DNA from: Myxococcus xanthus
Lineage (GTDB): Bacteria > Myxococcota > Myxococcia > Myxococcales > Myxococcaceae
NCBI RefSeq assembly: GCF_006402735.1
Contig: NZ_CP017174.1
Span: 995,001 to 1,059,000 of the forward strand
DNA: 64,000 nucleotides
Direction: 5' to 3'
Shown: positions 51,281-59,900 of the stretch, piece by piece
Numbering within the stretch: the stretch's first letter is position 1
Layout of the letters: the number at the start of each line of letters is the position of its first letter
Translations under genes and position numbers: made by a program
Notes under the pieces: model-generated
The model's database searches: none
What the model was told of the DNA's origin: nothing
Seen by the model: the letters and a program-made list of their open reading frames with translations, nothing else

Positions 51281-51949
51281 ATGAAGACCTTCGAATCCCG
51301 GCTGCGCGTGTGGTGTGGCCTGTTGCTCGTCGCGGGCGCGGTGGGCTGTACGGTGAATTTCCCGGACGACGTGCCCTACACGTGCACGGAGACCGCCGAC
51401 TGCGGCGGTGACGGCTACGTCTGCACGTCCCTGCCAGACAACGGGCCGCGGTACTGCTGCCTGCCGGACCCCGCGGAAGTCTGCAACGGCCTGGACGACG
51501 ACTGCGACGGCCTGGTCGATAACCTGGAGACCGCCTGCTACACGGGGCCGGAAGGCACGCTCGACGTGGGTCTCTGTCACGCCGGTGAGTCTATCTGTAC
51601 CCGGGATGCGAGCATCGCGTGCGTGGGGGAGGTGCTGCCCGGCCTCGAAACCTGCAACGGCCTGGATGACGACTGCGACGGGGCGGTGGATGAGGACTTC
51701 GACCTGAAGACGGACCCGGGCCACTGCGGCGCCTGCAACAATGACTGTTCCTTCCTCCAGGACTGCGTGAATGGCGAGTGCGTGCGCCGGCAGGAGCTGG
51801 ACTGCGCCAACGGTCAGGACGACGACGGGGACGGCTTCACGGACTGCCAGGACCGCGCGGACTGCCCCACAAATACGCAGTGCGGGCCTCTCAGGTCGGC
51901 TGACGAAAACGATTATCCTCGCTGCCAGGTGAACGGAGTCTGTCTGTGA
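51281..51949 (+). CDS. Lipoprotein with MopE-type Cys/Asp repeats
   Basis: The 222-residue product has a lipoprotein signal (VWCGLLLVAGAVGC, Cys23) and then Cys-rich sequence. Two copies of CNGLDDDCDGxVD are present, the repeat seen in copper-binding MopE-like and many myxobacterial surface proteins, plus a degenerate third copy (CANGQDDDGDGFTDC). The acidic loops probably bind calcium or another metal. It should be exposed at the outer membrane. It is co-transcribed with the preceding PEGA-like gene and followed by a kinase gene after 126 bp. Confidence 0.85.
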   Translation: MKTFESRLRVWCGLLLVAGAVGCTVNFPDDVPYTCTETADCGGDGYVCTSLPDNGPRYCCLPDPAEVCNGLDDDCDGLVDNLETACYTGPEGTLDVGLCHAGESICTRDASIACVGEVLPGLETCNGLDDDCDGAVDEDFDLKTDPGHCGACNNDCSFLQDCVNGECVRRQELDCANGQDDDGDGFTDCQDRADCPTNTQCGPLRSADENDYPRCQVNGVCL

Positions 51950-52075
51950 TGAATCCGGCTCCCGCGCGTCACTGTCCGCCATCCCGCACTCACCGAGGGT
52001 GGGTGGCGTCCCTGGGAAGACAGAGTGCAGATCCAGGGTTGCTGTTTGCCCCGGACATGGAAATTTCTTCTCACC

Positions 52076-53590
52076 ATGGGCTCCGATGACGCCTTCATGC
52101 AGACCGTGCAGTCCAGGGCCGAGGCCACCGTGAGTGACGCGGGGGCCCGAGCCAGTGACGAGCTCCAGGAGGGCTCCACGCTGGGGAACTACCAGTTGGA
52201 GCAGTTCCTGGGCGAAGGGTCCATGGGCCGGGTGTTCCAGGCGCGGCACACGCGGCTGGGGCGCCAGGTGGCGCTCAAGGTCCTGCGGCCGGAGCACGCG
52301 CGGGACGGCGGCTTCGTGCGGCGCTTCTTCCAGGAGGCCCGCACCGTCAATCAAATCAACCACGAGCACATCGTGGAGATTTTCGACTTCGTCGACGAGA
52401 GCGCGACGGGCGGGCACGTCTACTGCGTGATGGAGCTGCTGCGCGGGCAGAGCCTGAGCTCGCTGGCGCAGGCGGAGCCGCTGACGCTGGCGCGTATCCA
52501 GCGCTTCGTGGTGCAGGTGTGCGCGGCGCTCGGCGCGGCCCACCAGGTGGGCGTGGTGCACCGGGACGTGAAGCCGGACAACCTCTTCGTCATCCACCGC
52601 GCGGGCCAGCCGGACTTCGTGAAGGTGTTGGACTTCGGTGTCGCGAAGCTGCTCACCGCCGAGGGGGGCACCACCGGGACGGTGGACGGCACCATCATCG
52701 GGACGCCCGCGTACATGGCGCCGGAGCAGGCCGCGGGCCTGCCGGTGGATGCGCGCTCCGACATCTACGCGGTGGGCAACATCCTCTACGAGCTCATCTC
52801 CGGAAAGCCGCCCTTCCAGGCGCCGGCCTTTGGCCATCTGGTGGTGCAGATCATCACCCAGCCGCCGCCGCCGCTGCCCTCGCACCTGCCGTCCGGTGAG
52901 CCCGTGCCGCCGCAACTGGCGGAGCTGGTGATGCGCTGCCTGTCGAAGGAGCCCGAGGCCCGGCCGCAGAGCCTGGCGGAGGTGACGACAGCGCTCCTCC
53001 TGTTGCCCGCGTCCGCCCAGGCGCTGACGCCCGCGCCCGCGGAGCTGGCGCTGGAGGCCTCCGAGCGGCCCACGCACAAGGTGCGGGTGGCGGTGACGGG
53101 GCGCTGGCACCGCCAGGCGGTGGTGACGGTGGGGACCGCGGCGTTGGTGGTGGTGGCCGCGGTGGTCACCTGGTCCGGCATGCAGCCGGAGCCCGCTCCC
53201 GCCGCGGCCCCAGTGGCCCATGCGGCCGACGTCGTGGCCCGGTCTGTCGCCGAAGCTCCGGCCGCGCCCGCCGCCGCGCTCCAACTGCTTCCGCCCGTCA
53301 CGCTCACGGTGCGCTCCTTCCCGGAGGGCGCGCAGGTGCTGCGCCTGGACACGGGCGAGCTGCTGGGCGTGACGCCGCTGGTGAAGCAGGTGTCCGGTGA
53401 GTCCGCGCCGCTGCGCCTGCGCGTGGAGCTGGCCGGCTATGCCCCGCTGGAGCGGATGGTGAACCTGGACAAGCACGCCGAGCTGGAGGTGCCGCTGGTG
53501 AAGGCGCTGCCTTCGCCCCGGCAGAAGCCCGCGGCCGGGACGCAGCGCGCGACAGACAAGAAGAGCCGCGCGCGCCCTGTCACGCAGTAG
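52076..53590 (+). CDS. Ser/Thr protein kinase with extracytoplasmic PEGA domain
   Basis: The 504-residue product has a Hanks-type kinase domain at about residues 38-300: LGEGSMGRVF, VALKVLR, HRDVKPDNLF, DFGVAK and GTPAYMAPEQA. A membrane helix (VVTVGTAALVVVAAVVTW) is near residue 350. The C-terminal part contains a PEGA domain (LTVRSFPEGAQVLRLDTGEL, PLRLRVELAGYAPLERMV), a wall- or surface-associated module. Periplasmic PEGA domains could sense envelope state. A bidirectional terminator separates it from the convergent FHA gene, whose product could read its phosphorylation. Confidence 0.93.
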   Translation: MGSDDAFMQTVQSRAEATVSDAGARASDELQEGSTLGNYQLEQFLGEGSMGRVFQARHTRLGRQVALKVLRPEHARDGGFVRRFFQEARTVNQINHEHIVEIFDFVDESATGGHVYCVMELLRGQSLSSLAQAEPLTLARIQRFVVQVCAALGAAHQVGVVHRDVKPDNLFVIHRAGQPDFVKVLDFGVAKLLTAEGGTTGTVDGTIIGTPAYMAPEQAAGLPVDARSDIYAVGNILYELISGKPPFQAPAFGHLVVQIITQPPPPLPSHLPSGEPVPPQLAELVMRCLSKEPEARPQSLAEVTTALLLLPASAQALTPAPAELALEASERPTHKVRVAVTGRWHRQAVVTVGTAALVVVAAVVTWSGMQPEPAPAAAPVAHAADVVARSVAEAPAAPAAALQLLPPVTLTVRSFPEGAQVLRLDTGELLGVTPLVKQVSGESAPLRLRVELAGYAPLERMVNLDKHAELEVPLVKALPSPRQKPAAGTQRATDKKSRARPVTQ

Positions 53591-53600
53591 GTGTCGCGGT

Positions 53601-53624
53601 GGCCCCGCCCTGGGAGGCGGGGCC
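53601..53624. terminator. Bidirectional hairpin between kinase and FHA genes
   Basis: GGCCCCGCC and GGCGGGGCC form a 9-bp GC-only stem with loop CTGGGA in the 43-bp gap between the two convergent genes. Its symmetry suits termination from both sides, although T-runs are absent. Confidence 0.55.
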
Positions 53625-53633
53625 TGGGCCCGC

Positions 53634-54170
53634 TCAGCGGGGCGCCGCCGTCTGGGCGAGCACCTGGGCGGCGATGCGGCCAATGCGCTCGTTGAAGTCC
53701 TCCGCCTCGTGGAAGGTGAGGCGCACGTCACCCACATGAAGCTGCGCGCCGGGCTGGAGCACGGTGGGCTGCTCCGGCTCCAGGGCCGTGCCGCCCAGCG
53801 TCACCGGCCGGGAGGCGGCCACGCGCGTCACCGACCAGCGTCCTTCCAGGGTGGGGGACAGGTGGAGCTGCTCGCGCGACACGGTGGCGTCATTGACGAC
53901 CAGCGCGTTGTTCGAGGCCCGGCCCAGCCGCAGCGGACTGCCGTCCGTGTGGCCCACCAGTTCGAAGCACAGTGCGTCACCGGCGGGCAGGCAGTCCCGC
54001 AGGTCCGTCAGCGGCAGCCGCGTGGCGGCCACGTTGCCCTCCACCACTTCGGGGACATTCCAAGCGCCCGCCTCCCACACCAGCCACGGGTGTGGGTACT
54101 TGGCGCGAAACTTCTCCTTGAGAGCCATGTGCTGCCTCACGAGCAGCGAGAGCAGCAGAGCGCGAGCCAT
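53634..54170 (-). CDS. FHA-domain protein
   Basis: The 178-residue protein has one forkhead-associated domain at about residues 75-165, which binds phosphothreonine. The key stretch is LRLGRASNNALVVNDATVSR followed by EQLHLSP (the usual GR...S..H with Gln-Leu-His here) and PGAQLHVGDVRLTF. The N-terminal third is specific to this group (KYPHPWLVWEAGAWNVPEV). The ATG at 54170 is one choice; ATG 54128 (MALKEKFRAKYPHP) is equally plausible. Its convergent neighbour is a Ser/Thr kinase, a natural partner for phosphothreonine reading. Confidence 0.88.
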   Translation of the reverse strand: MARALLLSLLVRQHMALKEKFRAKYPHPWLVWEAGAWNVPEVVEGNVAATRLPLTDLRDCLPAGDALCFELVGHTDGSPLRLGRASNNALVVNDATVSREQLHLSPTLEGRWSVTRVAASRPVTLGGTALEPEQPTVLQPGAQLHVGDVRLTFHEAEDFNERIGRIAAQVLAQTAAPR

Positions 54171-54354
54171 GCGGGTTGAATAGCCTTCCTCCCCCGTCGC
54201 GGCCCGAGAACGTGCGCGTGGGGGGCCATGGGATGTCAACGAATGGCCAGATGCCGGGTGGGATGCCCCACTCGCGCCCGGGCCGACCCCTGTAGTACAC
54301 CCGCGACCGGCTCCTGTCCCCCGGACAAGGCATCCCCGCCTCCTGGAAGATTCG

Positions 54355-55779
54355 ATGCGTCGCCTGCTCGCCGCCGTGTTCTGCGCCGCTGCCGTGCTGG
54401 CGGCTTGTGAAGACGATTCCCCACCGCCTCCCACGCCGCCGCCTCCCTCCACGGAGACGTACCCGGACGCCGGCACGCGCCCGGACGCGGGCACCCAGGA
54501 GCCGTGGGCCTGCCAGCGGAGCACGACGGTGCACAACGCGCCCATGAGGCTGCTCACCCGGCTGCAGTTGGAGATGAGCCGCGCCACGTCCTCCGCGCAG
54601 CGCACGGAGGCCATCGACCGCTTCGTGGCGGAGGTGGAGGAGCAGGGCGGCCGGCCCCTGGTGAGTGACGTCAAGGCGGGTCGTCCTCGCGTGGCCTTCT
54701 TCGTGCGAGGCGAGGCCGGCCGGGACACCTTCGTCGCCGGCGACTTCAACGGCTGGGCCGCCACGGCCACGCCGCTGGTGCAGGTTCGGGACACCGACCT
54801 GTATGTGGCGGAGGTGGAGGTACCGCGCACCGGCCCGCAGCCGTACAAGCTGGTGAAGGACGGCGACTTCATCGCGGACCCGGGCGCGCGCAACGTCGCG
54901 TGGGACAACTTCAACCGGTACGACGTGGGGCAGTTCAACTCGCTCATCTACCCGGAGCTCCAGGACGCCGCGAAGGGCCGGCTCACCGCGTGGTACGACG
55001 TGCCCGCCACGGTGTTGGGGGATGTGCGCGACGTCTTCGTCTACACGCCGGCGGCGTATGACGGGCGGGAGTGCCCGGCCCTGCCGGTGATGTACCTCCA
55101 CGACGGCAACGAGAGCCTGACGCGCGAGTCCTTCGCGGAATCGGCGGACACGCACTACGCGGCGCGGCCGGAGGACTCGGCGGTGCTCGTATTCGTGGCG
55201 CTGCCGGACCAGTCCGTGCGTCTGGCGCAGTACACCTTCCCGCCCGCGCGCGCGCCGGGCTGGCCCACGCCGCGCGGGGATGACTACCTGGCCTTCCTCC
55301 GTGACGACCTGATGCCGCGCGTGGAGGCGTCCTACCGCGTGAAGACGGGCCCGCGGGAGACGGGCATCGCCGGCGCGTCGCTGGGCGGCCTCATCTCCGT
55401 CTACGCGGGCTTCCAGATGCCGGAGAAGTTCGGCTTCGTGGGCTCCCAGTCCGGCACGCTGTTCTGGCCCCACGACGGGGAGGTGGACCGCGACGACGGC
55501 AACGCGATGATTCTCCGCGCGGGCCAGGAGCCGGTGGTGCCGGTGCGCTTCTACGTGGACCACGGCTCACCCGTGGCGGGCTGCACGCGGGACGGCGAGG
55601 AGGGTGGGGACGACTGCCAGTCCAACCTGCAGTTCGTGGAGGCGCTGCGCGGCCGCGGCTACGGCGTGGCCCACTGGAACGAGCCCGGCGCCGAGCACGA
55701 CTGGGCCTTCTGGAAGCGGCGCCTGCCGAAGCTGCTGTGCAACTTCCGCAACGAGGCCCCAGCGGTGTGCGGCCTGTAG
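54355..55779 (+). CDS. Lipoprotein esterase of the D-like alpha/beta family with N-terminal glycogen-binding-like domain
   Basis: The 474-residue product has a lipoprotein signal (MRRLLAAVFCAAAVLAAC, Cys18) and a Pro-rich linker. Residues about 115-195 form an early-set/CBM48-like sandwich (AFFVRGEAGRDTFVAGDFNG, PYKLVKDGDFIADPGARNVA). The C-terminal hydrolase has the nucleophile elbow GIAGASLGGLISVYAG (GxSxG) and a likely His in GAEHDWAFW. This layout resembles enterochelin-esterase and feruloyl-esterase-like proteins. It should sit on the cell surface or periplasmic face. The substrate is unknown. Confidence 0.87.
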   Translation: MRRLLAAVFCAAAVLAACEDDSPPPPTPPPPSTETYPDAGTRPDAGTQEPWACQRSTTVHNAPMRLLTRLQLEMSRATSSAQRTEAIDRFVAEVEEQGGRPLVSDVKAGRPRVAFFVRGEAGRDTFVAGDFNGWAATATPLVQVRDTDLYVAEVEVPRTGPQPYKLVKDGDFIADPGARNVAWDNFNRYDVGQFNSLIYPELQDAAKGRLTAWYDVPATVLGDVRDVFVYTPAAYDGRECPALPVMYLHDGNESLTRESFAESADTHYAARPEDSAVLVFVALPDQSVRLAQYTFPPARAPGWPTPRGDDYLAFLRDDLMPRVEASYRVKTGPRETGIAGASLGGLISVYAGFQMPEKFGFVGSQSGTLFWPHDGEVDRDDGNAMILRAGQEPVVPVRFYVDHGSPVAGCTRDGEEGGDDCQSNLQFVEALRGRGYGVAHWNEPGAEHDWAFWKRRLPKLLCNFRNEAPAVCGL

Positions 55780-55786
55780 TCTGGCC

Positions 55787-56638
55787 TCACAGCTTCGCGA
55801 CGATGGCGCGGGCCAGCCGGCCCGCGGCCCCCGCATCGAGCGACAGGAACAGGCGCGGCTCGGTGGCCTCCAGCTCTTGCAGCCGCGCCTGGCCCGCGTT
55901 GTCGGTGGCCACGTCCACGCGGGCGTAGAGCAGGGGGCGGCCCACCGCTTCCAGCACGGACTCTGCCAGCCGCAGCTCGGCCGCGTCCTCGGGCGTGAAG
56001 GCGGTGGGCTCGGAGAAGCCGCGCGGCGCGTCCAGCAGCGTGGGTGGCCGGCGCACCGCGTGGCTGAGGACGCCGTCGAAGAAGACGTAGCTGCGCTCGC
56101 CCTCCGTTTCGAAGGCGGTGAGGTAGGGCTGCACCATGACATCGCCCTCGCGAGTCATTTCCGCCAGCCGGGCGGTGGCGACGTGGGCCTCCGCGCGCGG
56201 GAAGATGTGCGTCTTGAGCGCTCCCGCGGACACGGCGGGCTTGAGCACCACCGCGTCCCAGCCGTGCCTGAACGCTAGCTCGCCCACATCGAGCGTGTCT
56301 CCCTTCCGCACCCAGGTGGTGGGCGTCACCAGCACGCCCTTCTCCTCCAGTTCGCGCAGGTAGTGCTTGTGCGTGTTCCAGCGCAGCACGGGCGCGGGAT
56401 TGTGGAGCTGCGTGAGGCGGCCCACCTTGTCCGCCCAGGCGACGAAGGCGTCGCGGCGCAGGTGGCTGTCCCACGTGTTGCGCACCAGGGCCAGCCGCAC
56501 CGTCTTCCAGTCCATGGCCGGGTCATCCCAGACGACGGGCCGGGCCTCCACGCCCAGGGCCGCGAGCGCGGGCAGCAGCGATGCGTCAAAGGCATCGAGT
56601 TGAGGCAAGCCTTCGAAGGTGAGGACGGCGACGTCCAT
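55787..56638 (-). CDS. ATP-grasp protein, RimK-like
   Basis: The 283-residue enzyme has an ATP-grasp fold. Motifs are NTHKHYLRELEEKGVLVTPT (Lys binding ATP), DAVVLKPAVSAGALKTHIFP, a metal-binding region EGERSYVFFDGVLSHAVRR, and LYARVDVATDNAGQARLQEL with Asp and Glu ligands. The sequence resembles the hypothetical ATP-grasp proteins related to glutathione synthetase and DcsG. A ligase joining a carboxylate to an amine is expected. The ATG at 56638 begins the conserved MDVAVLTFEG. No peptide substrate gene is adjacent. Confidence 0.87.
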   Translation of the reverse strand: MDVAVLTFEGLPQLDAFDASLLPALAALGVEARPVVWDDPAMDWKTVRLALVRNTWDSHLRRDAFVAWADKVGRLTQLHNPAPVLRWNTHKHYLRELEEKGVLVTPTTWVRKGDTLDVGELAFRHGWDAVVLKPAVSAGALKTHIFPRAEAHVATARLAEMTREGDVMVQPYLTAFETEGERSYVFFDGVLSHAVRRPPTLLDAPRGFSEPTAFTPEDAAELRLAESVLEAVGRPLLYARVDVATDNAGQARLQELEATEPRLFLSLDAGAAGRLARAIVAKL

Positions 56639-56932
56639 GACGCGGGCTCCCGGTGTTGAAACGTGCAGCGGCTTGTAGCGCGTGCGGCGCCTGTGCGCAG
56701 GGCTCTCGCGGTGCGTCAAAACAGGGTGCGGGCCAGTCCGACAGGTAGGCACTGAACGTCCCGTACTTGAGGTGAGGCGAGCGGCGTACTCCACGGCACA
56801 TTCGGGTGGGCGGACGCTCGGGAACTGGACCTGTGCGGTCAGGTGTCGCTGAAATGTTTCAAGGGGTACGCTCTTCGCGTGCCAAGGACCTGTCACCTTC
56901 CCTCCGGCCGGCTCCGCCGGGAGACCCACGAG

Positions 56933-59900
56933 ATGCGAATGTCCCCACGTTTATTACTCGCCGCGCTAGGCGCGGTCCTCCTCTTCCACGCTGGATGCGG
57001 CGACGAGCCTGGTTGTGAGGGGGCGAGCTGCAACCCGCAAGCGGTCTGCGGCAACAACGTCGTCGAGCAGGGCGAGCAGTGCGACGACGGCAACAAGGTG
57101 GACGGCGACGGCTGTGAGTCCAACTGTACGCCGACGCCCGCGCCGGGCGCGGTATGTGGCAACGGCAAGCTGGAAGGCGAAGAGGTCTGTGACGACGGCA
57201 ACACGGTGGACGGTGATGGCTGTCAGGCGAACTGCACGCCGACGCTGACCCAATGCCCCGCGGCCAACGCGCCCGCGCTCCCCGACGGCGCCACCTGCGC
57301 GGTGACGCAGCCGGGCTCCGCCGCGCGCCTCTTCACGGGCGTGGTGCTGAAGGACGGCGAGACGCTGGTGGGCGGCCAAGTGCTGGTGGACGCGCAGGGT
57401 GTCATCCAGTGCGCCGCCTGTGATTGCTCCGCCGCGGCGGGCGCCGCCGAGGCCACGCAGGTCTCCTGCCCCGGTGGTGTCATCTCCCCGGGCCTCGTGA
57501 ATCCGCACGAGCACATCACGTATCCGATGGAGCCGTACGTCGGCTCCGAGGAGCGCTACGAGCACCGCCACGAGTGGCGCACCGGCCGCAACGGCCACAC
57601 GCGCATCAACAGCCCGAGCGCGGATGCCGCGGACAATATTCGTTGGGGCGAGCTTCGGCAGATGATGGCGGGCGCGACCACCATGGCGGGCGCGGGCGGC
57701 CAAGCCGGTCTGCTGCGCAACGTGGACGTGACCAACGTCGCGCTCCAGGAAGGTCTGGACGAGGGCGTGGTGGACTCCGACACCTTCCCGCTGGGTGACA
57801 CCAGCGGCAACCTGATTGCGTCGGGCTGTGGCTACGGCTCGATGCCGACGACGAGCTCGCTGCCGCGCTCGGCCGCGTACCTGCCGCACATCTCCGAGGG
57901 CATCTCCACCGCGGCGCTCAACGAGTTCCTCTGCCTGTCTACGGGCCAGAACAACGTGATGCAGCCGCGCACCGCCGTCATCCACGGCATCGGCCTGACG
58001 GCGAAGGAGATTCGCGTCATGGCGGAGAATGGCACCGGCCTCATCTGGTCGCCCCGCTCGAACATCTCGCTGTACGGCGACACGGCCATGGTGACGGCCT
58101 ACAAGAACCAGGGTGTCACCATCGCGCTGGGCACCGACTGGCTGCGCTCCGGCTCCATGAACCTGCTGCGCGAGCTGCAGTGCGCGGACTACCTCAACAC
58201 CTCGCACTACGCGCGGACCTTCAGCGACGAGGACCTCTGGCGCATGGTGACGTCGAACGCGTCGGACCTGGTGGACACGTTCGAGAAGACGGGCCGCATC
58301 GCCGAGGGCAAGGTGGCCGACCTGGCCATCTTCCAACTGCGCACCTTCGCCCATTCGCCGCACCGCGCGGTCGTCACCGCCAACCCCGAGCACGTGGTGC
58401 TCACGATGCGGGGTGGCAAGGCGCTCTACGGTGACCAGGCGCTGATGGCCGGGCTCCGCGGCGCGGATACCTGCGACACGCTGGACGTGTGCGGCGCCTC
58501 GAAGGAGGTCTGCCTCCAGTCCGAGATTGGCAAGAACCTGGCGGCGCTGACGTCGGGCGCCACGGCGAAGTACCCGCTGTTCGCGTGCGGCACGCCGGAG
58601 AACGAGCCGACGTGCTCGCCCCGCCGTGCCTCGCTGGACTCGCGCTGGCCGGCTGTCGTGAACAACTCCACCAGCTACACGGGCGAGGTTCGCGCCGCGG
58701 ACAAGGACGGGGACGGGCTGGTGGACTCCGTCGACAACTGCCCTGCCATCTTCAACCCCATCCGCCCCATGGACAATGGCAAGCAGGCGGACTCGGACGG
58801 TGACGGGATTGGCGACGCGTGCGACCCTTGCCCGCTGGAGGAGGGCAATGCCTGCACCACGTTCACGGTGGGCGACGATGACCACGACGGCATCTCGACG
58901 TGGCTGGACAACTGCCCGTTCGTGGCCAACCCGGACCAGGCGGACGCGGACGGCGACGGCAAGGGCGATGCGTGCGATACGTGCCCCAGCATTCCGAACC
59001 CGGGTGACCTGGGCTGCCCCGCCACCATCCACGAACTGAAGACGCGGGTGAACGGCAGCCTGCCGCTGGTGGGCAAGCCGGTGTCCGTCCTCGACGTCGT
59101 CGTCACCGGCGTGGTGAAGGGCGGCGCGAGTTCGCAGGGCTACTGGGTGCAGACGTATCCGCTGCCCTCAGGCACGAGCGTGGATAACTCCGGTCTCTAT
59201 GTGTACTCGCGCAAGGGTGATCTGGCGGTGGGTGACCGCATCGACATCACCACGGGCGTGCTGGTCCTCTACTTCGGTCTGCCCGAGCTGACGGAGGTCA
59301 AGTACGTCAAGCGCAGCTCCGGCAACGAGGTGCCTGCGCCGGTGGTGGTGACGACCGCCGACATCCGCACCGGTGGCCCGCGTGCCTCCGCGCTGGAAGG
59401 TGTGCTGGTGGAAGTCCGTGACGTGGCGGTCAACACCGCGGTGGACGAGTTCGGCCAGTTCCTGGTGAACGAGTCGGGTGACGTCGGCCAGCCGGGCCTG
59501 ATGATTGACGACCAAGCCTATGCCTTCCCGGTGCCGTCCATCGGTACGCGCTTCGGCGCGCTGCGCGGTGTGCTGACGTACAACTTCAACGACTCCAAGT
59601 TGGTGCCGCGCTTCCAGGCGGATATGCCGCTGCCGCCACCGTCGCTGACGGGCTTCGGTCCGGACGGCTACGTGCGCGTGGGTGGCACGGGGCCGGTGAG
59701 CACCTTCCCGCAAGCGCTGACGCTATCGCTGTCGTCCGCTTACGCGGAGGCGCTCGACGTCGTCATCACCTCCTCCAACGTGAGCGTGCTGAGCGTGCCG
59801 GCCGGCCGCATCACCATCCCCGCGGGTCAGACGTCCGCGACGGTGCAGGTGAACGCGGTGGCGCCCGCGCAGAGCGTGACGCTGACGGCCACGCTGGGCG

